64,000 bases of DNA. Origin: Chlamydiota bacterium. Lineage in GTDB: Bacteria; Chlamydiota; Chlamydiia; Chlamydiales; SM23-39. Below, in pieces: positions 56,145 to 64,000 of this stretch (positions within the stretch are counted from its first letter, which is position 1; every line of letters starts with the position of its first letter). The translations under genes were made by a program, and so were the position numbers. The stretch covers positions 1 to 64,000 of the forward strand of contig DAIDHZ010000008.1 in the NCBI GenBank assembly GCA_027451825.1, read 5' to 3'. The notes under the pieces were generated by a model that was given only the letters and a program-made list of their open reading frames with translations, searched no databases and had not been told where the DNA came from.

Positions 56145-59100
56145 CTTGGATTCCTCTCAACGTACACTCCCAATTTTCCATCTTAGATTCCACTTTGTCT
56201 GTGACTGCCATTGCCGAAAAAGCAAAAAAAGAAGGCGTCAAGGCAGTTGCTCTGACCGACAATGGAAATCTTTATGGCGCCGTCGATTTTTATAAAGCTT
56301 GTAAAGCAGCATCCGTCAAACCCATCATCGGATGTGAAATCTGGATTGCACCCTCTTCTCGCTTTGACAAGAAAAAAACGTTTGGCGTTCCCAATGGATT
56401 TCCTCTTCTTCTTCTTGCAAAAAGTAAAGAAGGGTATCAAAACTTATGCAGACTCTCATCCATTGGCTTTTTAGAGGGCTTTTACTATCAGCCCCGCATC
56501 GATAAAGAAGTTTTAGAAAAACATAAAGAAGGACTCATCTGCATCACTGGTGGAGTCGGAAGTATTTTCTCGTACCTTTTTCAAGAAAAAAAGCCTGAAG
56601 AATTGATGAATGAAATTCTTTGGTACAAATCCATTTTTCAAGATGATTTTTATCTTGAAATTCAAAGGCATCCGCTCAATTCAGAAGATGACAAACAAGA
56701 AGGATGGCTCCTGCAAAAAAGAGCTGATTACGTCGCCTTGCAAACAGAACTCAACGAGCATCTCATTCGCATCAGCAAAGACACAAACATTCCCTTAGTT
56801 GCAACCCATAAAATTCACTACTTAGAAAAAGAAGACTTCCTTGCCCATGAGATTTTGCTCAATATTCAATCCGGAGAGCCTCTAGAAATCTGGGAAAGAG
56901 ATTCTATGGGAAATCCAAAACATAAAAGCCTGAATCCCAAAAGAGAAGTAGCGCCAACCAAAGAGTTTTATTTCAAATCGCCTCAAGAGATGCAAAACCT
57001 CTTTCAAGATCTTCCTAAAGCAATTGAAGAAACAGTAAAAATAGCTGAAAAATGCAGCTGCGAACTTGATTTTAAAACAAAACACTATCCTGTCTTCATT
57101 CCTCCTCATTTAGAAGGAAAAACATTCTCAAAAGAAGAAAGAGTCAAAGAAGCAGAAAATTTCCTTTATCAACTTTGTATAGACGGCATTCCATCTCGCT
57201 ACACACCCGACATTTTAAAACCAATCCAAGATAAAAATCCGGATAAAGATCCTCTTCAAATTGTCAAAGACCGATTCGAGTATGAATTTAAAATTCTCTC
57301 TTCCAAGGGAATGGTTGATTACATGCTCATCGTGTATGACTTTATCGCCTGGGCTAAAAAACAAGGAATCCCCATTGGGCCCGGAAGAGGTTCCGCTGCA
57401 GGATCGATCATTTCTTATCTAACCGGAATTACAGATATCGAACCACTCCGATTCCACCTCTTCTTTGAAAGATTCATTAACCCGGAAAGGCTTTCTTACC
57501 CGGATATCGACGTTGACATTTGCATGAACAGACGAGGAGAGATCATCGACTACGTCACCGCAAAGTATGGCAAAGACAAAGTCGCTCAGATCATTACATT
57601 TGGGACCATGAAAGCGAAAATGGCCATTCGAGACGTAGGAAGAGTCTTAAACGTTCCTCTTTCTAAAGTAAATCTTATTGCCGCTCTCGTTCCGGAAGAT
57701 CCCACGATGACACTTGAAAAAGCATTCGAGATCGATCCGGAGCTAAAAAAACTCATGGATACGGACGAAGAAGCGCGCCGCGTTCTCGAAATGGCCCAAA
57801 AAGCAGAAGGCTCTATCAGAAATACAAGTACCCATGCAGCAGGGCTGATCATTTCAGGAGGCACCATCACAGACCTTATCCCGGTCTGTACGGCAAAAGA
57901 CTCTTCGATGATCGTCACCCAATATGCCATGAAACCTGTAGAAAGCGTGGGGATGCTCAAAATCGACTTTTTAGGTCTTAAAACACTCACATCTCTTCAA
58001 CTCTGCGCCGAAGAAGTCAGAAAAAACACAAAAAAAGAGATTTACTGGAACCAACTCCCTCTCGATGACAAACCGACGTTCGACATCATCAATCAAGGCA
58101 AAACTTTAGGCATCTTTCAGCTCGAATCCGGAGGAATGGCCGACTTAGGAAGGCAACTCCACATCGATGTCTTCGAAGAAATCATCGCCGTTCTCTCTTT
58201 GTATCGTCCGGGCCCTATGGATATGATCCCTTCCTACATCAGCCGAAAACATGGAAGGGAAGCGATCGAAATCGATCATCCTTTAATGAAAGATATCTTA
58301 GCAGAAACCTACGGCGTTATGGTCTACCAAGAGCAAGTCATGCAAATTGCAAGCGCTCTTGCCGGCTATTCTCTTGGAGAAGGTGACGTCCTTCGAAGAG
58401 CCATGGGAAAAAAAGACAAAGAAGAGATGTCCAAGCAAAGACAAAAATTTTTAGAGGGAGCTCTTCTCAAAGGAATTGACGAAGAAACTTCCGGAAGAAT
58501 TTTTGATAAAATTGAAAAATTTGCTTCCTACGGCTTTAACAAATCCCACGCAGCCGCCTACGCATATCTTTCTTACGCAACCGCCTACTTCAAAGCGCAC
58601 CATCCTAAAGAGTGGATGGCAGCTCTTATGACGTGCGATAAAGACGACATTTCTAAAGTGGCTAAATTTATCGGGGAAGCGAAAGCTCTTGGCATTGAAG
58701 TTTTACCTCCGGATATCAATGAATCAGGACAATGTTTCTCTGCAGCAAGCCAAGGAATCCGCTTTGCTCTTTCTGCGATTAAAGGAGTTGGTTCAAACGT
58801 TGTGGATGCCATTGTTGAAACAAGAAAACAAGCTCCCTTCAAAGATCTTTATGACTTCATCCAAAGAATGGATAAATCTCGTGTAGGAAAAAAACAGATC
58901 GAGCTTCTCATTCAAGCAGGATGTTTTGATTTCACAAAATGGTCCAAGGATGCGCTCCTTTTCAGTGTTGAAACCATGTTTGATCATGCTCTCAAGCAAG
59001 ACAAAGAAAAAGCACTCGGCATTTTAAGCCTTTTTTCTCTCATCGAAGAGCCAACTTCATTCAACACACCTCCTTTGATTGCAAATCCAACGTCAAAATC

Positions 59101-59848
59101 CGCTCTTTTGCAAAGAGAAAAAGAACTTCTTGGATTCTATCTGACAGGCCATCCGATGGATGAATACAAAGATCTTTTAAAACATCTTTCCTGCGTACCT
59201 TTGCAAGATTTTGAAAAACTCTCGGATCACTCTCTCGTCAGGACCGCTTTTATCGTCGATAGCCTGGAAATCAAAATTTCAAACAAAAATCAAAAAAAAT
59301 TTGCAATCCTCACCATGAGCGATGGCATCGAGAGATTTGAACTTCCCATTTGGTCTGATCTATACGAAGAAAAAGGATCTCTTCTTCAAGAAAATAAACT
59401 TCTATACGCCATTTTACTGATTGAAAAAAAGGAAGGCTCTTTTCAGCTTTCCTGTAAATATTTAGAAGATCTTCATACGATGGATGAGCAAAAAATCCAA
59501 ACCGCCGACACTCTCTATGACAGACTCAAAATGCAAACCAAGAATAGCGAAAAATGGAAAAAAGAAAAAAAGCCGGAAGCAAAAGAAAAAGAAGCCCCTC
59601 CTCCTAAAGAAAAAGAAGAGATTAAACATGTGATTTTAAAAATCGACAGTCACAAAGTCCGACTCAGTGAAATCGTTCTTTTAAAAAAACTTTTTCGAGC
59701 CTTCCCAGGGAAATCGAGTGTGGAGCTCCAATTTTTCGCATCCCAAAAACACCATGCCACTCTTGCAATTTCCTCAGATTGGGGGATCCAACCCAACTTA
59801 GAATTTTTCAAGCAATTAAAAACATTAGAAAACATCTCTAAAAAATGA
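56141..59848 (+). CDS. dnaE: DNA polymerase III alpha subunit
   Basis: The 1235-residue replicative polymerase has an N-terminal PHP domain (WIPLNVHSQFSILDST, AVALTDNGNLYGAVDFY), then the C-family core with IGPGRGSAAGSIISYL (about 412) and the catalytic YPDIDVDICMNRRGEII (about 452). FASYGFNKSHAAAYAYLSY, helix-hairpin-helix and OB domains follow. There is a Lys/Glu-rich linker near 1140-1170. Its start overlaps mip by 4 nt, making hisS-mip-dnaE one translationally coupled unit. Confidence 0.97.
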   Translation: MTWIPLNVHSQFSILDSTLSVTAIAEKAKKEGVKAVALTDNGNLYGAVDFYKACKAASVKPIIGCEIWIAPSSRFDKKKTFGVPNGFPLLLLAKSKEGYQNLCRLSSIGFLEGFYYQPRIDKEVLEKHKEGLICITGGVGSIFSYLFQEKKPEELMNEILWYKSIFQDDFYLEIQRHPLNSEDDKQEGWLLQKRADYVALQTELNEHLIRISKDTNIPLVATHKIHYLEKEDFLAHEILLNIQSGEPLEIWERDSMGNPKHKSLNPKREVAPTKEFYFKSPQEMQNLFQDLPKAIEETVKIAEKCSCELDFKTKHYPVFIPPHLEGKTFSKEERVKEAENFLYQLCIDGIPSRYTPDILKPIQDKNPDKDPLQIVKDRFEYEFKILSSKGMVDYMLIVYDFIAWAKKQGIPIGPGRGSAAGSIISYLTGITDIEPLRFHLFFERFINPERLSYPDIDVDICMNRRGEIIDYVTAKYGKDKVAQIITFGTMKAKMAIRDVGRVLNVPLSKVNLIAALVPEDPTMTLEKAFEIDPELKKLMDTDEEARRVLEMAQKAEGSIRNTSTHAAGLIISGGTITDLIPVCTAKDSSMIVTQYAMKPVESVGMLKIDFLGLKTLTSLQLCAEEVRKNTKKEIYWNQLPLDDKPTFDIINQGKTLGIFQLESGGMADLGRQLHIDVFEEIIAVLSLYRPGPMDMIPSYISRKHGREAIEIDHPLMKDILAETYGVMVYQEQVMQIASALAGYSLGEGDVLRRAMGKKDKEEMSKQRQKFLEGALLKGIDEETSGRIFDKIEKFASYGFNKSHAAAYAYLSYATAYFKAHHPKEWMAALMTCDKDDISKVAKFIGEAKALGIEVLPPDINESGQCFSAASQGIRFALSAIKGVGSNVVDAIVETRKQAPFKDLYDFIQRMDKSRVGKKQIELLIQAGCFDFTKWSKDALLFSVETMFDHALKQDKEKALGILSLFSLIEEPTSFNTPPLIANPTSKSALLQREKELLGFYLTGHPMDEYKDLLKHLSCVPLQDFEKLSDHSLVRTAFIVDSLEIKISNKNQKKFAILTMSDGIERFELPIWSDLYEEKGSLLQENKLLYAILLIEKKEGSFQLSCKYLEDLHTMDEQKIQTADTLYDRLKMQTKNSEKWKKEKKPEAKEKEAPPPKEKEEIKHVILKIDSHKVRLSEIVLLKKLFRAFPGKSSVELQFFASQKHHATLAISSDWGIQPNLEFFKQLKTLENISKK

Positions 59849-59889
59849 TCTTGAAATTTCAAGCCAATGTGCTTATTATTTAGGTTACT

Positions 59890-60810
59890 ATGAAAAAAAT
59901 TATCGCCAGTTGTTTTGTGTGCATCATGCCTCTACTCTCTTTAGAGGTTGAAGATCTATCTTGGGAAGATACAGGACCTTCCGCACAAGAGTTTCATTCT
60001 CTTCTACAACAAGCAATCGATGAAAAAAACTGGTGGTCCGTCATCGACTATGCAGATATCCTTTCTTATCATTTTCCAACAAATCCTTTTGCTCAAGATT
60101 CCTCCTTTCTCATAGGAGAAGCATACCTTCAACTCGACCAGCCATCGCTTGCCAATCAATATTTCACCGTCTATCTCAATCAAACCAATTCTCCAAAGCA
60201 CTTTGAAAAAGCGATCGAATATAAATTTCATATTGCAGAGCGATTTAGACAAGGAGAAAAAAAGCCCCTATTTAATTCTCATAAAGGCCCCAAACTCCTT
60301 TCTACTCAAGACGATGCTCTCGCCATTTACGATGAAATATTAGCCACCCTGCCTCATAGTGAATTTGCAGCACGTGCTCTTTTAGGGAAGGCTCAGATTC
60401 AAAAAGAACAAGAAGATTATAAGCCAAGCATTGAAACACTCGATCTTCTCATCCGAAGATTCCCGAAACATGACCTTGCCGCAGCGGCTTATCTCGAAAA
60501 ACTCAACGTCTACTACATGCAATGCCAAGGCAAAAGCATCGATCCTGCTATTTTAGATCTTGCGGAACTCAATATCCGCAAATTCAAAGCTGCATTTCCA
60601 AGAGAAGAAAGAATCAAAGATGCTGAAAAATATCTCTCTAAAATGGAAGAAATCTTTGCAGAGCATCTTTTAGAAACGGGTCTTTTTTTCAAAAAAACAA
60701 AGAAAAATCCGGCGGCTGAAATTTATTTCAATAAAGTGATTTCCAAATTCCCAAAAACCACAGCTGCCACAGTGGCGCAAAAAAACCTTGAAGAAGTTCA
60801 AAAACGCTAG
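59890..60810 (+). CDS. BamD-like outer membrane assembly protein
   Basis: The 306-residue protein has a signal peptide (about 1-18) without an obvious lipobox. TPR-like repeats follow (AIDEKNWWSVIDYADILSYH, FLIGEAYLQLDQPSLANQYF, EYKFHIAERF) in the layout of BamD/YfiO/ComL, the TPR component of the beta-barrel assembly machine. It lies after dnaE, and the next gene starts inside its last codons. Proteins at this place beside dnaE in Chlamydia are likewise envelope proteins. Confidence 0.75.
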   Translation: MKKIIASCFVCIMPLLSLEVEDLSWEDTGPSAQEFHSLLQQAIDEKNWWSVIDYADILSYHFPTNPFAQDSSFLIGEAYLQLDQPSLANQYFTVYLNQTNSPKHFEKAIEYKFHIAERFRQGEKKPLFNSHKGPKLLSTQDDALAIYDEILATLPHSEFAARALLGKAQIQKEQEDYKPSIETLDLLIRRFPKHDLAAAAYLEKLNVYYMQCQGKSIDPAILDLAELNIRKFKAAFPREERIKDAEKYLSKMEEIFAEHLLETGLFFKKTKKNPAAEIYFNKVISKFPKTTAATVAQKNLEEVQKR

Positions 60811-61390
60811 AATCATTTTTTGGATTCTTCTCACTCAAGGGTGTGGCTATCAGTGGCGCGAAGCAGAAGAAAGACCAACGCTTGCCATTCCTTTTATTCC
60901 GGGAGATGAGGACGGAACCTTAACCAATGAAATCATCCGGACCATTTCAGCTTCCGGCATTGCAAAGGTGCATCGCGAGGGAAAATACCGTCTCGAAGTC
61001 CATCTCAAAGACACTCAAATAGACACCATCGGATATAGAAGAGACAAACAAAAAGTATCCGGAAAAGTTTCAACGAATATTGTTGCTACAGAGCAAAGAA
61101 AATCTCTTTCCTTAGAAGCCTCCATTTATGATCAAGACAATCGTCTTGTATTCGGCCCCTGCACAGTCTCATCGAATATAGAGTACGACTTTATTGACGG
61201 AGACTCCATTCAAGATCTTTTATTCATTAACCCTAAAGGAGTCCCAACCACGGTACTTCCATTTTCACTGGGGCAATTAGAACCTGTCGAAGCTGCCCAA
61301 GAAGCGGCATCTCGACCCATCTACCAAAAACTTGCCCGCAAAATCGGGGAATTCGTCACTCAATTCACTCATCATATACCAAAAGATTAA
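60788..61390 (+). CDS. LptE-like lipoprotein
   Basis: The 200-residue protein has a signal peptide with a lipobox (LLTQGCGYQW), so it should be lipidated and sorted to the outer membrane. The start of the mature part (CGYQW...RPTLAIPFIPG) and the GKVSTNIVATEQRKSLSLEASI strands resemble LptE/LPS-assembly lipoproteins. It would partner LptD in placing lipopolysaccharide (inference). The start codon is TTG at 60788, overlapping the BamD-like gene by 23 nt. Confidence 0.65.
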   Translation: MKKFKNARIIFWILLTQGCGYQWREAEERPTLAIPFIPGDEDGTLTNEIIRTISASGIAKVHREGKYRLEVHLKDTQIDTIGYRRDKQKVSGKVSTNIVATEQRKSLSLEASIYDQDNRLVFGPCTVSSNIEYDFIDGDSIQDLLFINPKGVPTTVLPFSLGQLEPVEAAQEAASRPIYQKLARKIGEFVTQFTHHIPKD

Positions 61391-61518
61391 GTTCAAAGGA
61401 GCAAAGACGCGAAGGCGTAAAAAGAAAAATAAAAAAATATCAAAAGATTTTTTTAAAATAACAAATAAATAAAAAAACTTCTTTTTTTTTAACAATAATA
61501 TGCCACAATTAATCTATT

Positions 61519-61836
61519 ATGAGCATTAACCCAGTTTCTGTAAGAAAATTCTTTTTCGGCTCTGATCCACAGAGCGCCGCAAAACGTCAAGAGAATGCAG
61601 CCCTAATCACTGGAATCCTCGCGGTTACACTCACAGAATTAAGAGGCTCTAAACTTGGAGATGCAAAAGCTCTTAAAACAGCTTTATATGCAACTTCCCT
61701 TGGACTCACGGCAAATCGGCTACTTGCCGAACAATGCGTTTTTTCTTGGTTCAGTAGCTTCCCAGTAAGTCAGCCGCAACATGCTCAGTCTCAAGAAGGC
61801 TATATGAACGATTTATTTCCTTGTCCGCGGAAGTAA
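61519..61836 (+). CDS. Small protein of unknown function
   Basis: The 105-residue protein has one moderately hydrophobic stretch (AALITGILAVTLTEL, about 29-43) and a second alanine/leucine-rich helix (ALKTALYATSLGLTANRLLA). No family is recognised. It is preceded by 128 bp of very A/T-rich DNA that probably holds its promoter. Its last codons (CPRK and stop) lie in a decayed family B arm, which may have set the current C-terminus. Confidence 0.55.
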   Translation: MSINPVSVRKFFFGSDPQSAAKRQENAALITGILAVTLTELRGSKLGDAKALKTALYATSLGLTANRLLAEQCVFSWFSSFPVSQPQHAQSQEGYMNDLFPCPRK

Positions 61837-61856
61837 AGCGGTTTTACAATTGGCTC
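61823..61856. repeat. Decayed solo arm of element B
   Basis: The sequence ending AGCGGTTTTACAATTGGCTC aligns with the right end of element B (AGCAGTTTTGCAATTGGCTC), with two differences over 20 bases and looser similarity before it. It overlaps the end of the 105-residue gene. Confidence 0.5.
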
Positions 61857-61893
61857 TATTCATCCAAGTTTTTCGAAGGGCGATACTTTGGAT

Positions 61894-62319
61894 TTATCCA
61901 TTTTTTTCAAAAAGAGTCAAGGTAGCTTCCGTCTCTAACATATCTGCAAGAAAATGCTGAAGGACAGCCAAGACATAACGAGGAGTGTTGTAAACGCCAA
62001 ATGTTGTAAAGACAACTTCAAGTCTTGCTTTATCTTCTTGATGAAGAGCAATCAAAACATAGGTAACCGGCATTTCATCAACAACTTTTGGAACAATCCA
62101 CACGATAAATTGATCGTTAAATAAAGTGACCTTCTCAACGCTTTCAATCACATGGAAATATTGCGTTAAATCATCCACCTCTTCAGAGCCTATATTCGAT
62201 AAAAGCCCACGATCATGAAGAAATTGAAGGTCAATGGTCACAATCCCATCGTGGACCCATTTTGGAAGATCTCCCATAAACTCTTTGTATGATGCTTCTA
62301 TTTGCGTCGCATTCAACAT
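61894..62319 (-). CDS. Conserved-looking small protein of unknown function
   Basis: The 141-residue soluble protein is acidic and of mixed alpha/beta character (GIVTIDLQFLHDRGLLSN, VEKVTLFNDQFIVWIVPK, VTYVLIALHQEDKARLEVVF). The size, acidity and alternating strands resemble small chaperone-like or YbjN-type folds, but no family is recognised. A textbook Shine-Dalgarno run (AAGGAGGT, 62326-62333) lies 6 nt before the ATG, implying high translation. It follows ispD on the same strand. Confidence 0.65.
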   Translation of the reverse strand: MLNATQIEASYKEFMGDLPKWVHDGIVTIDLQFLHDRGLLSNIGSEEVDDLTQYFHVIESVEKVTLFNDQFIVWIVPKVVDEMPVTYVLIALHQEDKARLEVVFTTFGVYNTPRYVLAVLQHFLADMLETEATLTLFEKNG

Positions 62320-62390
62320 GAGAGAACCTCCTTAAAATCCTTCTTACTTCTTCAATTTATCTGTTTTTATTTGCAATGTCAATAATTAAA

Positions 62391-63077
62391 TCAAACTAAA
62401 TCGCAAGAAACTAAATAATCAGAAATTAAAAGATCGAGAGGCGTTGTTATCTTTATATTTCTTTCATTACCTAAGACAACAGCAACAGGAACTTTTTGCC
62501 GAAGAACAAGGGAGCAATCATCACTCACTGAATGGATATTTGATCTTCGCGCCGACTCATGCGCATCCATAAGAATTTGATAACGAAATGTTTGAGGAGT
62601 TTGCCCCCGCAAAAATTCATCTCTTTTCGGGATTTCATCAATTGTCTTTCCATCCAAAGAACGAACCAAAGTATCCGCAGATGGAATGCAAGTATCTGCA
62701 GCACCATGAATGAAAGCCGCTTCAATATTCTCCCGGACGATCTTTTCAGAAAGAAAAGGGCGCACGGCATCATGAACCATGACAATATCAGGAGGACGTT
62801 TAAATGCTTTCAATCCCAAATAAGAAGATTCTTGGCGAGTCGATCCTCCTACAACAAGAGTTGCAAAAGGAACTTCTTGAGACACAACATCGATCCAATC
62901 AGGATGGCACACCAATACAATTTCATCAAAAACAGACAAATTCAAAAAGACTTGCAAGGTATGCAAATAAAGAGACTGACCTTTCAATTTCACAAATTGC
63001 TTAGGGGTATCTCCTCCGAAACGATTTCCGGAGCCTCCCATTAATAAAATGAACCCAAGCGAAGCCCCTTGATACAT
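62391..63077 (-). CDS. ispD: 2-C-methyl-D-erythritol 4-phosphate cytidylyltransferase
   Basis: The 228-residue enzyme of the MEP isoprenoid pathway forms CDP-methylerythritol. It has the nucleotide-binding start FILLMGGSGNRFGGDTPKQF, VVGGSTRQESSYLGLKA, VMVHDAVRPFLSE and the C-terminal NIKITTPLDLLI. Length is normal. Its product feeds farnesyl diphosphate for UppS and CyoE, both encoded in this window. It is divergent from the P-type ATPase. Confidence 0.96.
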   Translation of the reverse strand: MYQGASLGFILLMGGSGNRFGGDTPKQFVKLKGQSLYLHTLQVFLNLSVFDEIVLVCHPDWIDVVSQEVPFATLVVGGSTRQESSYLGLKAFKRPPDIVMVHDAVRPFLSEKIVRENIEAAFIHGAADTCIPSADTLVRSLDGKTIDEIPKRDEFLRGQTPQTFRYQILMDAHESARRSNIHSVSDDCSLVLRQKVPVAVVLGNERNIKITTPLDLLISDYLVSCDLV

Positions 63078-63129
63078 CGTACATCCTTAAAAATCAGATT
63101 TATTGTATATGATTTTAACAAGGAACCGT

Positions 63130-64000
63130 ATGAAAAAAATGAACTCCTTCATCAAAACAAATCCGATTCCTGTTTTCACATCCCTTTTTTTACTCATCGG
63201 CCTTTTTTTCTTTCTTGTTCTCCATCAAGAACAAACAGCTCACTACATCTGGCTGACGGCTCTCATCGGAGGAGGAACTCCCATCATCTATCAAACCTTA
63301 AAAGGAGCTATAAAGGGGCATTTTGCTTCCGATATTGTCGCCATGCTCGCAATCATTGCGGCTCTTTTCTTAAGTCAAGCATTTGCAGGAGCGATCGTTG
63401 TTCTCATGCAATCAGGGGGAGAAGCCATTGAACGCTTTGGATTTAAAAAAGCATCTTCTTCACTGAAAGAACTCCTTCAAAGAGCCCCTCAAAAAGCGCA
63501 AAGAAGAAAAAAATCAAACCATTCATTCTCAGATACTTTAGAAGAAATCAATGTCAAAGAAGTAAACGTAGGAGATCTTTTAATTGTTCGTCCGGGAGAA
63601 ATGATTCCCGTCGATGGGATGATCACCCAAGGAAGCTCTCAAATTGATGAATCTGCGCTAACGGGGGAGCCGCTAGACAAACCTAAAACAATCGGAGATT
63701 CAGTCTTGAGCGGCAGCATCAATATCAATGGTCAAATTGAAATGCAGAGCACCAAAATCAGTAAAGAAAGCCAATATGAAAAAATCGTACGACTTGTCCA
63801 AAAAGCTCAACAAGAAAAAGCGCCGATTCAACGGCTTGCCGATCGCTACGCGGTTTTTTTCACACCGCTCACCCTCATCATGGCTCTCATTGGATACCTC
63901 GTCACTCAAGACGCAACCACGATTTTAAGCGTCCTTGTCGTCGCAACTCCTTGCCCTTTAATTTTAGCAACCCCTCTTGCTGTCATGTGCGGAATCAATC
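63130..64000 (+). CDS. Heavy-metal P-type ATPase (partial, cut by the window end)
   Basis: An open frame begins at the ATG at 63130 (AAGGA just upstream) and runs past the window end; about 290 codons are seen. There is no N-terminal metal-binding domain. Membrane helices are followed by an actuator domain with VRPGEMIPVDG and DESALTGEP (TGE motif). The transmembrane metal site is TPCPLILATP (a CPL variant of the CPx motif). This places it in the P1B class, which exports heavy metals such as zinc or cadmium. The phosphorylation site DKTGT lies outside the window. Confidence 0.88.
   Translation, partial: MKKMNSFIKTNPIPVFTSLFLLIGLFFFLVLHQEQTAHYIWLTALIGGGTPIIYQTLKGAIKGHFASDIVAMLAIIAALFLSQAFAGAIVVLMQSGGEAIERFGFKKASSSLKELLQRAPQKAQRRKKSNHSFSDTLEEINVKEVNVGDLLIVRPGEMIPVDGMITQGSSQIDESALTGEPLDKPKTIGDSVLSGSININGQIEMQSTKISKESQYEKIVRLVQKAQQEKAPIQRLADRYAVFFTPLTLIMALIGYLVTQDATTILSVLVVATPCPLILATPLAVMCGIN

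Noticed and set aside
63069-63431. 120-codon frame upstream of and overlapping the P-type ATPase
   Set aside because: It is a shadow in another frame; the ATPase frame has the ribosome site and the conserved motifs.

Overview
This 64 kb window is chromosomal DNA of low to moderate G+C. It comes from a chlamydia, most likely a chlamydia-related (Parachlamydiales-type) amoeba or invertebrate symbiont rather than a Chlamydiaceae pathogen. The evidence is gene content and order. A single-chain SecDF lies next to uppS-cdsA-cmk/plsC, with recJ on its other side. There is a type II secretion cluster (gspD-E-F plus pseudopilins), groES-groEL, a uhpC/hisS/mip/dnaE neighbourhood, and ispD. Genes that Chlamydiaceae lack, such as a cyo-type quinol oxidase, purA, a PutA-like proline catabolic enzyme and exported glycosyltransferases, point to the larger-genome relatives. 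The species cannot be fixed from the sequence.

Layout. 0-5.7 kb (minus): purA-uppS-cdsA-cmk::plsC-amino-acid permease, a tightly overlapping envelope operon. 5.8-14 kb (plus): secDF, a repeat-rich gap, recJ, a glycine-zipper lipoprotein and a TPR membrane protein. 14-17.2 kb (minus): a DMT transporter and an autotransporter with eight internal repeats. 17.3-22.3 kb (plus): an exported TPR protein, a von Willebrand A protein and rsmD. 22.3-32.7 kb (minus): a 36-residue basic peptide gene, then the type II secretion operon, which ends in a large exported MORN-repeat protein. 33-40.6 kb: small membrane proteins, a GT4 glycosyltransferase, PutA and an exported GT2. 40.8-43.1 kb (plus): an exported GT4-like protein and a NamZ-type exo-muramidase. 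43.6-50.5 kb (plus): groES, a frameshifted groEL and cyoABCDE. 50.8-61.8 kb (plus): hexose-phosphate transporter, malic enzyme, hisS, mip, dnaE, a BamD-like protein, an LptE-like lipoprotein and a small unknown protein. 61.9-64 kb: an unknown protein and ispD (minus), then the start of a P-type metal ATPase (plus), cut by the window edge.

The most unusual feature is a dense set of short palindromic, MITE-like elements of at least seven families without any transposase. Two families appear adapted to protein-coding DNA. Family A copies are exactly 162 bp (three copies) or 171 bp (one), both multiples of three. One sits in frame inside putA, another in frame in cyoA, and an isolated 23-bp arm lies in frame in secDF. 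Family B copies are all 182 bp; with the 4-bp target duplication seen at two copies the net insertion is 186 bp, and every copy is open in one frame. This resembles the Rickettsia palindromic elements (RPE) and is the best candidate here for an undescribed system.

Other leads are a one-base frameshift in groEL at a run of seven A residues, a CIRCE-like operator beside a consensus promoter upstream of groES, a Cmk-PlsC fusion, and two glycosyltransferase-like proteins with Sec signal peptides encoded a few kb from the type II secretion operon.
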